Source: Agroathelia rolfsii (lineage: Eukaryota; Basidiomycota; Agaricomycetes; Amylocorticiales; Amylocorticiaceae). Taken from it: a DNA stretch of 64,000 nt. The notes beneath the pieces were generated by a model. The model made no database searches and had not been told where the DNA came from. It saw only the letters and a list, made by a program, of their open reading frames with translations. A program made the position numbers and the translations under genes. Positions 46,310 to 57,159 of this stretch are shown one piece after another; positions within the stretch are counted from its first letter, which is position 1; each line of letters opens with the position of its first letter. The stretch covers positions 3,348,001 through 3,412,000 of the forward strand of contig JABRWF010000008.1 in the NCBI GenBank assembly GCA_018343915.1, read 5' to 3'.

Positions 46310-46977
46310 AAAATACAATGCTTAGTATGACTATCAAACAGAAGGGAAAAAACCCGCATTAGAACTTCAATACACAGAAAGGACGTATTAAAGGGAAACA
46401 AACCCAGATCTACTGGAAATTAGAAGTTGTATATGCACATTGAACCGTAACCCAGTGAGCATCAATGGCTTGAGTAGCACATTGCTGTTAGGAACTGGTT
46501 TTGCAGTGGTCAAGAAAGGTCGCATGGTATAGATATATCGAGGCAAACGCGTAGGCTGCTACTCCCACACGGGCTAGATACATTAGTCATAAAGCACAGG
46601 CCATAAGGCGGCAAGCAGAATATAGAGCATCGGGATTAATGTCTCCTTTATATTCCTACAATATCTTCAAGTTACACTGTCTATACGTCCATGAAAGATG
46701 TGCACACCCAAAACATCCATCTTCGACTTGTAGCATGCTCGCTAGCTCGCACTGTAGCAATAGCAATCAGGCTAGTAAAAATATCATCACGGATGCATGT
46801 CAGCAAAACCAGTTTCATAGGATAGAACGGGAGGAAAGAGACCGCACGAGTCATGACGAGGTAGATGGAATTAATCAAAAGAATCTGAATAAGACCGTTT
46901 AAGATGTCGGTATTTCCGCAATGAGTATAATGCCAGCGTTTCTGTGACAAAGAGATCCCGGTATAAATGATAGATGT
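46310..46977. other. Gene-free stretch
   Basis: Two overlapping open frames (46639-46902 plus; 46681-46950 minus) are present without domains. Nothing is supported. Confidence 0.4.
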
Positions 46978-47310
46978 TTAGAAACCGCCAGCAGGACACA
47001 TCACAAGGAAAGGTACAATACCGTTCTTAATATATTCTCCAAATTTGATGGCTCTTTCAATCTCCTCCGGATTCTTCAGGTTCTTGTTCTCTAGAGTTGT
47101 AACCTGTTAATAATTGAACATTAAAGTTGCCGGCACGATAGAAACGCACTTTCGAACAACTTGCGTAGCTTCCCATGAAAGTCATACCTAAAAGCAGTGA
47201 GAAGTTCAGTGATTAATGTTTTTGAAGCCGTTCATAGTATAGGCTGCACACACGAGGGATCGGGGTAGTCACGACCCAGTCTAGAGCAACGATACCAGTG
47301 AGAGCAAGTA
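46978..47310 (-). pseudogene. Possible gene remnant encoding a C-terminal fragment
   Basis: On the minus strand, an exon-like block reads TLENKNLKNPEEIERAIKFG then EYIKNGIVPFLVMCPAGGF before TAA at 46978-46980. Upstream, short frames give YDFHGKLRKLFE and LLALTGIVALDWVVTTPIPR. The composition looks protein-like and splice signals could join some pieces, but I cannot build a complete start-to-stop model. It could be a remnant or a small gene I cannot resolve; the family is not recognised. Confidence 0.25.
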
Positions 47311-47895
47311 GTTTTAGTGAGTATTCTCCGATATTAGGGCGGCCCAATCAGAGCACCTATGAAGCTCCTTGTATAGAGCGAGTGCACGCAGACGTTGAGG
47401 ATTACATGCCATGAATGGCGGTTGAGTTCAGTGGGAGAGAGGGCCTAAGCCAGCGCCACTCCAGTTTGGTGCCGTTGCCAGTAGTTGTGCGTCAGACAGG
47501 ATCAAAATAAGAGAACCGTTTTTGGCAAGAGTAACACCAGAGGCATGACAGTATGTGACAGCGTTTTAAATTGTGCAATCGTCATCTGAGTCAGGGTTTC
47601 TTTCTTCAGAACAAGACTTCTATTGCCATTGGCACCATACGAAACTGGGTTTATACATCCTCGAATAAATAAGCACAACTCTATTCAAATCTATAACGAG
47701 CAAACAAGGGCATAATAACATGATCAAGTGATAAGAACACGCGGGCTAGACTCTAGCGTAAATGCTAGAAATCAGCCACGTGTGTTCACTATCTAGTTTG
47801 ATATATATTGGATAGCAGACTTGAAATGATAGGAATTACACCTGTACATCTCTTCCTCTCATATCTATCCAGCCGACTTGATAGCATTACTGTTG
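47311..47895. other. Gene-free stretch upstream of the BTB gene
   Basis: No coding block recognised; presumably it includes the promoter of the gene starting at 47896. Confidence 0.4.
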
Positions 47896-49705
47896 ATGGT
47901 CGCTATGTCTTGCCCTACTAGTGCATCGCTAGCTGAAAGTAATTGCAGCAGTTTGCTGCAAATAAACTATTCAAGTTCTCAAGAGACTAACAGTCTGTTA
48001 GCATTGTCTTCTCAAGCTACTCTCCATGGCGAGTTCTACTTTCAGGATGAGATGGAAAAGTTCCTTGTTAGCGGAGGACAATTGCTTCGGTTGATTATAC
48101 AATAGGTCTCATTCGAACTATGATAGGTTGAAGACAAGCTATTTCGCATCCATGTACAATTCCTCACACGAGAGTCGGAGAAGCTGGCCTTTATCGGTTC
48201 TCGCCAGCGCGACCCCATTCATCAGGCCATTTTTCTTCCTGGAGTAACGATTCCTGAGTTTGAGAGTTTGCTCAAATACTTCTATTATGGGTAAATATCC
48301 CTAAAATGCTCATTCAGCGAGCTGTTTATTTGACTGATGCGCTCCACAAAGCATGCGTGAAAATTACAAGCCTACTCTGGATGAATCTATTGCCTTGCTT
48401 TCCATATCTTGCCGTGAAGAATTTGGCATGGAACGCATCCGCACTTGTGCTATCCAGAGCATTGACCGGGTAGGAGGAATAGCTGATCCTGTGCAAAGGA
48501 TTGCCTTGGGCGCAAAATATGGTGTTCAGGAATGGATCGATTCTGCTCATGCTGCCCTCCATCAGCGAAAGGAGTCTATCACACTCTCTGAAGCTAGGTT
48601 GCTGGGTTTAGAAATGTATCTATCCATTGTAGACGCAAGGGAGGAAAGACTTCAGAAGTTGTTGGATGAAGCTAACAAGGTGATGCCTTATCTTTTTTTT
48701 GACCTCCCATCCCCCCCCCCCCAAAAAAAAAAAAAAAAAAAGACTGAGTCACCAAAAAGGTACAAGAGCCGCCGCCGCCCACTACTTCTAATGTTGTCAC
48801 AGATCCATTCGCTGGCTTAAAAGGAAAAGCCCTCGAGGATGCAAAAAAGAAAGCGAAGAGCGATGAAAAGCTCAAAATGAACAAAGAGGTTGATACAACA
48901 GTAAGTGTTTGAAATACCACTTAAGCCGGCCAATTTCAGCTCAGCAATGTACCTGTTCTTGATATCCTCAATCCACCATTGACATTTTCTAAGCACGAAG
49001 CTATTCAGCCATGCTTGTCTCAGATGGAGGTAGAATCAGGCCTTTCTGGTCCAAATAGGGAGCTAGAAGGGGAGATACAGGCCTTGGGGGGTATTAATTC
49101 CAAGGTGGGTCCGAACCTGTCTAACAAGTGTGAAACTGTCTTTAAATAGATCTATTGGGCATCTTAAAGGTAGCCCAAAAACAGATGGTGTTATTTAGTG
49201 ATGTGAAACCTGCAAATGAGGCAAAGGGCTGGGGACCTACCGGTTGGGTATTGCCACAGAGCCATGATGGAAATAATGATTTTGTGGTAACTTATAATAT
49301 CAAGCTTTCTCTATTGTGCTAAATAAGTCTGAATTGATCTACAGCCGCTAATTCCGCCAATGAATGAGAAAAAAGAAGACGCACAAGTAACTACTGATTC
49401 ACAAGTCCTTTTCTTTTTTCTCTTTTCAAGTTCTTTCCGCATTCTAATATTACAATCCGCGGCTTATTAAGGACCCGTCAGTATCCCTGGACAAAGCTTC
49501 TGAACCTACAGAAAGGTCACCCAATCCTAACCCGAATCTGAATCCATTCGCCGGATTGAAGGGAAAAGCGCTTAAAGATGCTAAAAAACGGGCTTTAGAG
49601 CGAACGAGACAGCTGGAAACTCCGGAAAAAGCTGATCAAAAGGAGAATGGGAATACACTTGGAAATCATCAAGCACATGAAAAAACGGTTAGGCATATCC
49701 TGTAA
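47896..49705 (+). CDS. BTB/POZ-domain protein with duplicated C-terminal motif
   Basis: The start at 47896 (or the next Met at 47905, MSCPTSASLAESN) precedes the BTB domain: FYFQDEMEKFL joined across an intron to VEDKLFRIHVQFLTRESEKL, then DPIHQAIFLPGVTIPEFESL, KYFYYG and a helical region YGVQEWIDSAHAALHQR to EARLLGLEMY. This short BTB type is abundant in agaricomycetes and usually has no known partner. The hydrophilic tail holds PFAGLKGKALEDAKKKA and later PFAGLKGKALKDAKKRA, an exact-start internal repeat. The predicted stop is TAA 49703-49705. An intron at about 48680-48768 contains a C12-A19 tract. Exons in the tail after 48900 are less certain. Confidence 0.72.
48711..48741. repeat. C12 followed by A19 homopolymer tract
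   Basis: Twelve C (48711-48722) then nineteen A (48723-48741) lie inside a predicted intron of the BTB gene. It may be polymorphic or a sequencing artefact in length. Confidence 0.8.
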
Positions 49706-50416
49706 AGTCCCAGTGCGCGTGTCTAATGCAAATATTAGATTGGCTGTACATGCGATATTTGCCTCCGAGACAGGGGCAACATGTGATCAAATGTAGTCTC
49801 AGTGCATCAACTAGGCTTTGCCCATCAAGGCCAAGCGTAAAACAAGTTATACTTGCACCCTCAGACCGTAATCATGATTTTTCAAACTTTTCTGGTAATG
49901 TAAGATGCTGCACCAGCATTGTGAATAGTTAGAGGTGAAGATACATGTTTTCCCCCGACGGCCCTTTCTGCATCATGACGCGTACTGGCACATATTCGGT
50001 CACTTTGTAGGTAGGCCATGCAGAATTACATCTGGGACCGTCTATATTTATATTCCGGGGGTCATAGAACATGTGTAGAACCAAATGATCTCTATTTGAA
50101 CTTGAGTGTGTCCATACATTTGGCCAAAAAAATTCAAAACGATAGGCCAGGCTTGCACGTTATACCACCGAACGACTCGGAGGGGTAATTGTGATTTTGT
50201 CCGTGGATGTTATCCACGATCAATATTACTCAAATCAACCAATCATTTGACACAATTACAGTATCGCTATAACAGCGCTGCATAAGAATAGACTGATTGA
50301 CGAGTTGGCAATGAAGATGCAATTGTATTTGATAATGTTACATGATGGCTGGGGTCTTGTGACTACTATTGATTATTGAAAGGAATTTGGTTCTCTAGAA
50401 TATGCCATTACACGTT
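49706..50416. other. Intergenic between convergent genes
   Basis: About 0.7 kb with a single 68-codon open frame (49726-49932) lacking domain features. Nothing else recognised. Confidence 0.45.
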
Positions 50417-51012
50417 TTACACCTTGTTGGAAGAGGTGATCTAGAATCGTGATATGAGCTCGGCCTGATGGAAATAGCACACGTAAGATCACTCACAGAG
50501 GTGAAGGTGGTAACAGTGGTGGGCGAGCTGGATGCACCAGCCGAGGTACGAGCAATTTCAGACAGGTCGGCTAATGATGAAAGAAGGTCATGAGATGCAT
50601 GCCCATGAACGCAGTCGGTTGGCACTAACCATTGCCTTTGAGGGCTGTCTTGCGATATTCACGGGCTTGTTCCTTTTCCTCGTCGCTGACAGCGGCCATA
50701 CGACGACTAGGAATATTGACCTCCGATGCTTTAATGTCATCTCTTGAGCAAAGTATGGTATGGATATGCGATCAGAAGCGTACCGGTTACGCCAACTGTG
50801 TCCTCTTGCTCGCCCTCCTCGACAAGCTCATCGGCGGGCTCCATATCCTCGTCCCGGGCAGCAGCCTCCTCGTACTCACGCTCGTTCTGTAGTGAGCCCC
50901 AGTTGTGCTGGCCACCACCATTCTTGCGCATACTTCTATCCTGGCCGGTCTTGGACTCATGACGGTCCTTGATGATGGCACGAGGGGAGACAGAGCGCTC
51001 AGTACGGGTCAT
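50417..51012 (-). CDS. Small Stm1/HABP4-type (hyaluronan/mRNA-binding family) protein
   Basis: The start at 51012 gives MTRTERSVSPRAIIKDRHES, then KTGQDRSMRKNGGGQHNWGS and an acidic REYEEAAARDEDMEPADELV. The RHESKTG...GGGQHNWG block is the signature of the HABP4/PAI-RBP1 family, whose fungal member Stm1 binds ribosomes and nucleic acid. After an intron the frame continues with IPSRRMAAVSDEEKEQAREY and RKTALKGN, then ADLSEIARTSAGASSS and a last exon ITSSNKV with TAA at 50417-50419. At about 140 residues it is shorter than Stm1, holding essentially only the conserved block. An in-frame Met at 51108 lies upstream but the segment between is leader-like. Confidence 0.75.
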
Positions 51013-51595
51013 GATAGCGATAATAGATGAATGGAAGGGTGATATACAGCTGAGAAAATGGGTGATAGAATAAGGGGATAAGAACGGGCGGGAGGGAATG
51101 ATATCCACAGAGGTTTATATAGACCAGGAAGACTTTCTTTGCTCACGCCACCTCTTCGTCATTCAATACGTTCGCTCACCTGCTCTCGGAAGACGACGGG
51201 TGGCAGTGCACCTATTGCGTGTGTTCCGCCTGCCTTCCTCTCCCACTACGCATGTCCCTTATCCTCGCCTTGCCTTTCCCTGGCCTATTCACGACAATAT
51301 CGCCTGGGGGTCATGCGGACGGCTATCTGTGGCACGCCTGCATGCAAGCAGCACAAGACAACAACCAAGATGCCACCAATGCGGGGTAATTAGCCTTATT
51401 AAGTCCACTGCAGATCCGGATACTCGGCCCATCGGCCCTGGACTCGGCTGATCCCGTGATACTTATGGTCTCGTGACTTATGAAGGCGTGACTTTGAGTG
51501 TGCCGTGACATCATTTGGGTTAGTACTGGCTGCGACAATCAAGTAATTATAAGTTACGACTTTCATCTACTTGCCAACTTGCAACGCTGATATTC
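51013..51595. promoter_or_regulatory. Divergent promoter region
   Basis: The 583 bp between the starts of the HABP4-like gene (minus) and the 5-phosphatase gene (plus) contain open frames only by chance. No defined site was recognised. Confidence 0.4.
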
Positions 51596-54500
51596 ATGGC
51601 TAACCAAAATGCTTATGATGCTATTAGCTCCTTTCTAAGACCTTCTGAAGAACTCAAATGTCTACTTGAAGCACATCATGAAATTCTGGACGAGGACTCC
51701 ACGGCAACTGCTGCATCTACCAGTACTAGTACTCGTATTATTGCTATAGTAACACACCAGAATATTCGTACTGGGATAGAAGAAGGATGGTGTGTAGGCT
51801 GTTTTCCGGAACAATACTATATACCCCTCTCCCTCCATCAGTCTCGATCTTCATAAATGAATTGGCGCATCTTACAAAATTCACATATCTAGTGTGATGA
51901 TACTTTCTTTTACGAACGCGGCTTATGCGTCTGGAGCTTTTACCGTGGACCATGCGTATCCTTTAGTCAAGGATTTGTCCATATCCATGACTCAAACCCG
52001 CCGTAAGACCCTGGACCTGTCTGCCAAGGCTATACTTGTCAACCAATCGCGTTCTGGTAACGGGCTTGGGATAACTTCGTTGAAACAGCCGTGAATCTAA
52101 TACAGCTACATCCACTCAGAATTTTACATCAAAATAACTCCTCCTGAGCGTACGGATCATAATGAGTCACTTCCACCATCCCTGACCCTTGTCACGGCGG
52201 ACTTGGCACGGTTGAAAGAAGTCCTAGCGGAAGCAAGGCGTCTTATTGACATATCTGGTAGCTCAAAATAGCCCCCTTGTGATCAAGAATGCAAGGGTAT
52301 TAATGCAAAATGTTGAATTATCATAGTCAAACAGACGAACGAAAGTAATCCACCTCCCTCTTATCCGTGGATATCTTTTTACACTACGGAGAGAGACTTG
52401 GATCATCTGCGTGAGCTGATTACATCCTGTGATAGAGGAAATATTCTGATACATTAAAACCCTTATAGTTTCTCCTACACCACTGGATTTACGTCGAGCA
52501 ATAAAGCCCCTCCATAACCACCTGTCTAATGCCAGTGCTGGGTTGCCGGGTGATGATGTGGGCGATATACACATCATAAGAGATGATTGGATACGTCGTA
52601 TGGCACGCCAAGCGTGCCGCACTGGGCTGGTCTATGATCTCAGGTAAGAGGAGACAGAGAGCCGGCTCGCGTCAGTGGTTCCGGATTTATCAGGCCACTT
52701 GGATATCGATCCGGTTTCGTGATCCTTCAATATCATGTCGATTGATTCACGAAAAAAGAGTACGCATAGGGACGTTCAACGTTAATGGCAAGACCCCATC
52801 ACAAGATCTAACGAGCTGGGTGCGCGGGCGCTCGTCATCGTTTTCCTCACCAGCCCCTGGGAACGTTATACCACCATTGAAACCTATATCACCACTGTCT
52901 CTTGGGGAAATAAAGGACCCTATAGCTACGGTCGATACTAATCCAGAGAAGTCCAGAGTAGACGCGGATCAGACAACCGAGGATAATGCAACGAAGACGA
53001 CCACATCTACGGCCTTTGTTGACGATGCTGATGACTTCGACATGCTCGCTCTGGGATTCCAGGAGCTTGACCTGTCTGCAGAGGCACTGCTCATATCCAC
53101 CAGTACGGCACGGGAGGAGCAATGGACAACTGCTGTTATAGCTGGCCTAGGTGAAAAAGGTGTTTTGTATGAGAAGGTAGGTCCCTCGAGAATGCTTGTC
53201 TTTTGTACTATGGCATTCACGCTTTTGTTCAGTTGACTTCCAAACAGCTTGTTGGCATGCTCTTGATGATTTTCGTCAAAAAGAGCATTCGGGCATGCTT
53301 CAGCGATATCGAGGTGACCGCTGTCGGAGCAGGAATAATGGGTATTATGGTATCTGACTACTCTATCACAGAGGAATTGAATTGACCTCACTTGGAATTA
53401 TCTTTGCCTTTTAGGGTAACAAGGGTGGTAACGCTATACGTCTGGCATTCGCACCCCCGAGCTCTGCGGATAAATTGAAGGAAAACCCAATACCCACGAT
53501 CCTGACCTTCGTGAACGCACATCTAGCTGCTTTTGAAGACATGCAGGAACGTCGGAATTCAGATTTTCATGACCTGTCAAAGCGACTACTATTTGATGCT
53601 GCTCGGACTGCCAATGCACCCTATGCCGAACCGAGTGCATCCGCATTGTCGATATACGATACCGATGTGCTCTTTTGGATGGTATGTCTGAGGCACATAT
53701 TAGTTCAATAATTTTAATCAAAACCGTGTATGAATCATTGATCTTTATCTTAGGGAGGTGAATTCTATTTCCTATACGAAACCCTCCCCCATAATACGTA
53801 GTGATTAAATTGGTCTTTCTTGAACAGATTTGAATTATAGGATCGACTTACCGGATGAGGATGTGCGCGAAATTCTGACTCAGGAGCAAGATAGTCACAA
53901 ACTTATGCTTCCTTATGACCAGGTCTACACTAGCTTTCCTCTTTTCTTTCCGGCGACCTAGATATTAATGTTCCACCTCATATATAGCTGCGAACGTCAA
54001 TTCGTAAAGGACATGCATTCGAAGGGTTTGAAGAGATGGAAATAACCCATATGCCGTGCGCGTGTTTTATTTACCTACACCTAACACCCCACAAACTAAC
54101 TTGTTTTATTTTTTTTTCGTTACAAACCCTGCAGCACTTATCGATTTGCTTCAGGTTTACTGACCGATCATTTAGGATACGATAAGAAGTGAGCATTCTG
54201 TTCTATTTGCTAGAGTGGTATTGCTTGAATTTCATTTGCAACTATTTTAGGCGTAAGCCGGCATGGACGGATCGGATACTGTACATGGCCTCCCCCGAAG
54301 CACCTGTGTCTCAGTTACAATATACTAGTCATCCGGAAATTACGTTCAGTGACCATAGGCCATTATCAGCTAGTTTTATTATCAAAGTAAGCCTCGAAGA
54401 TAATTCTTCCACAGATGTGTACACGTACTAAATCAATGGACAAACAGATCTCAGAATTAGATAAGACAGTGCATGAAAGCACCATCCATAAACTGCATCG

Positions 54501-56094
54501 GCGTGTGGCGGACATGGATGAATTAGAGGAGAATCCCAAAATTCAACTCAGTACATCCACTATTGGGTTAGGCAAGCTGGAGTAAGCAATAAGCAAGACT
54601 TTTGAGCGCTTGGAGAAGCCACTGATATATGGGATTCTATAGGTATCTGAAACCTGTATCGCAGAAAATAGAAGTCGAGAACTTCGGTTCGGTTTGTGCC
54701 GCTTAGTCCAGCAGCAGCAGTTGCGCTTGTCCAGTTTCTCAATCAAATTATCTACAGGTACCAGCTGTATTCAGGTTTGTACCTATGAATGATGGGGGTG
54801 ATATTCGTGAGCCTCGTGCTTTTATCATCTCAAGTTTATGCCTTGACAACTTATATAGATCCGAAATGGCTATCTATTCAACCTGTTGCTGTATTTATCC
54901 CGATCTCTTTTGTTTGAACGTTGGATTCTGAGGTTATTCTTGCTCAGGGCATCCTACTTCCACAAGATAAACTCGAAATCACAATTTCCGCATATATAGA
55001 CTCACACACTGCAGCAGATCTAAATCTGAAAGATCCCCAACTAGAGTGTATGCTCATACTTCACACTGCCCTGTCAAAGGACCACTTCGTTATTATTAAG
55101 GCTGAATATAGTACGCAAACTTATTTCATAGTAACAAGTTGGCAGATCTGATTTATAATCGTGTCAAGGTCACACATGCTTTGCTAACTCGCTTTCTACA
55201 TTGACACGTCTCCCCGGGCCCATACGTGATGTTCGCTCAGATGCAGAGCTCACTCCTCTCGCAAAAGCAATCAATGCGCCTAGAGAGGTTATGCGTTTGG
55301 TGAACTGGATGATGAGCCATGCCGCTCACGTGGTATGACTTTCTGCTTGCCTATGATACGCTCTTTTTGCTGAGTCAATCCAGCCCGGCTTGTTCTTAGC
55401 GTCTGCACCCATAGAACATGTATATATCATTCGGGAGGTATGCTGTGTTGCCATTGCTTTGGTTTGAAATAATTTTTGACGACATATTTTATACATGTAA
55501 GTGTTTGGATACAGGAGCCGACTTCCCATTCGTTCCAGAAAAGGCAGACGACGGCATCCGGCTCGCGTTTGGAGAAACTTTGCGGCAGCTTTTAAGCTCG
55601 TTAACGGAGCCAGTAGTTCCGTTTATCTTGCATGCGCAGTGCGCTCAAGCAACAAATCGAGAGGAAGCTTTCGAGGTAAGCCTGTAAACATTTTACCTAA
55701 GATAATGATCATATGATTAATTGTGAGTGATGGGCTTAGATGCTTGAGACGTTCCCTGCTGCCTCTGTCAACGTACGCATAAACCTCTTCCTCAATTTTT
55801 TTCATCATCATAACATGCTCTACTATGTTAGGTTTGGATATCCGTCACGGCTTTCTTGCATTTTATTAGCCAGCAGCACGAGCTCACAACAGAGGATACA
55901 TCAATATCCAATCCTACTGCAGAGAAACTTGGTAGGAGTATTCTTTTTATATTATGCTATATTCTCATCGTGCTGTTTTAGCCTCTGTTTTCGCCCCTAT
56001 TCTACTCCCAGACGATGTAGAAGGGAATCTGCTATCTTCCAACGTCTCGCCCTCTAAGAAGCGCCGTTTTCTCCTTTTCTTTCTCCGTGAATGA
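51596..56094 (+). CDS. OCRL/INPP5B-type inositol polyphosphate 5-phosphatase with RhoGAP-like domain
   Basis: This enzyme removes the 5-phosphate from phosphoinositides such as PI(4,5)P2 on Golgi/endosomal membranes. From the ATG at 51596 (MANQNAYDAISSFLRPSEEL) the N terminus is probably PH-like. The catalytic domain shows RIGTFNVNGKTPS, FDMLALGFQELDLSAEALL, GIMGNKGGNAIRLAF, TFVNAHLAAFEDMQERR, WMGDLNYRIDLPDED, LPYDQ, PTYRF, RKPAWTDRILYMA and FSDHRPLSASF, a full 5-phosphatase set. An ASH-like region follows, then a RhoGAP-like end with ADFPFVPEKADDGIRLAFGE, LSSLTEPVVPFILHAQCAQA and KLASVFAPILLPDDVEGNLL; the protein ends FFLRE at TGA 56092-56094. The GAP catalytic Arg is not evident, as in OCRL. 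About twenty exons are implied, one of only 4 nt. Confidence 0.88.
53754..53757 (+). other. Apparent 4-nt exon (GGAG) of the 5-phosphatase gene
   Basis: The frame ...LFWM ends at a GTATGT donor (after 53680). GDLNYR must follow, but the next long exon begins with ATTTGAATTATAGG. GGAG, between an acceptor TTAG (ending 53753) and a GTGAAT donor at 53758, supplies exactly the missing bases and keeps frame through Gly-Asp-Leu-Asn. Direct joining of the two long exons would give a stop. Confidence 0.65.
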
Positions 56095-57159
56095 TGGTTG
56101 TACTGGACACATGAACTGTGCATATTACTGCCTATAATTCCTACTTATAATGACTCAGACGCCTTCTTTTTGGTACTGGATTTCACAGAATATTCTACCA
56201 GTGGCTTGTGTTGTAAGAATAAAAGTTTGTAATGTGGCCCGGGTGCAAAATAGCAACTGGAAAATTTTAACTGTTAGAGGACTTGCCCGCCATCTGGATA
56301 ACTAAAAATAGTGAAGAAATTGAATATTATCTTTTCATCCTACCCTCTTTATCTGACCTAGAAATTGTGTAACATCTTATAGTGTTGATGTGTCGCAAAA
56401 AATTGCTGATACATATACCCCTGCTTTTCACATACTGTTTATTCTCGACTCATTTTTTTTTCAACCAACATCCACTGAGTTTTGATCTTTGTTAACTACA
56501 TATAAGATCATTTAAACTCTCATGCATTAAGATAATATACATCATATTAGTTGTATCTATGTGCGTGTAGTGTAAAGATCTCATTGACTTGTTGAAGTAG
56601 GAGGTTTTCAGCCACCACAAGGGGGGGGGGGGTGGATTTTTTTTTTTTTTTTTTTTGCACGCCACTGTATATTTAGACCTCTTCAGAATAGTCTGTGTCA
56701 CAGGTAAATAAACAAAGTGATACTAAAAAAAAGGGTATCCAGTACAATCATCGGCGCTTCTTCTTAGAGGGCAAGACGTTAGAAGATAGCAAATTCCTTC
56801 TACATCGCCTGGGAGTAGAATAGGGGCGGAAACAGAGGCTAAAAACAGCATGATGAGACTAGCACACTGTACAAGCTAATGATGTGAACTATACCATCAT
56901 GAGTAGTACGATATATTAAACGATAACTTATACTCTAGTTCATTTCGGGGAAGCACTACGTACTACAAATTTATGCAAGATAAAATGAGAGTGAAGGAAA
57001 ATACATGGGTCAGAGTCAGTGTATACAAGTGGAAATACAAGACGAGACAGGATGGTACTTTATATCAGTGAAATGAGGATATTTAAGAATTATGAATGTC
57101 CGGATGTTACATAAAATTTGTAGTAATGTATACAACTGCCGCGAGGCGGTTTAGTGGTC
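56095..57159. other. Intergenic with inverted exon copy and homopolymers
   Basis: This 1-kb stretch between convergent genes holds a G12 run (56621-56632) followed by a T run of 20 (56637-56656), and the inverted exon copy described separately at 56752-56859. The remainder is AT-rich. Confidence 0.5.
56752..56859 (-). pseudogene. Inverted partial duplicate of the last exon of the 5-phosphatase gene
   Basis: Read on the minus strand, this segment repeats 55962-56066: the intron end TGTTTTTAG, then CCTCTGTTTCCGCCCCTATT, CTACTCCCAG and GCCCTCTAAGAA. It includes the intron acceptor, so it is a DNA-level copy rather than a retrocopy. A lost base in GAAGGGAATC and an added AAG triplet disrupt the frame. 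About 15 bp past the stop region (ATGATTGTACTGGA) also match, after a 24-bp loss. With the original it forms an inverted repeat with a loop of about 690 bp. Confidence 0.8.

Noticed and set aside
48711..48741. C12-A19 tract as a poly(A) tail of a retrocopy
   Set aside because: It lies within an intron of a gene that continues in frame on both sides, and no target-site duplication or retrocopied sequence flanks it.
56621..56656. G12 and T20 runs as an element end
   Set aside because: No inverted or direct repeats flank the runs; simple homopolymers are more likely.
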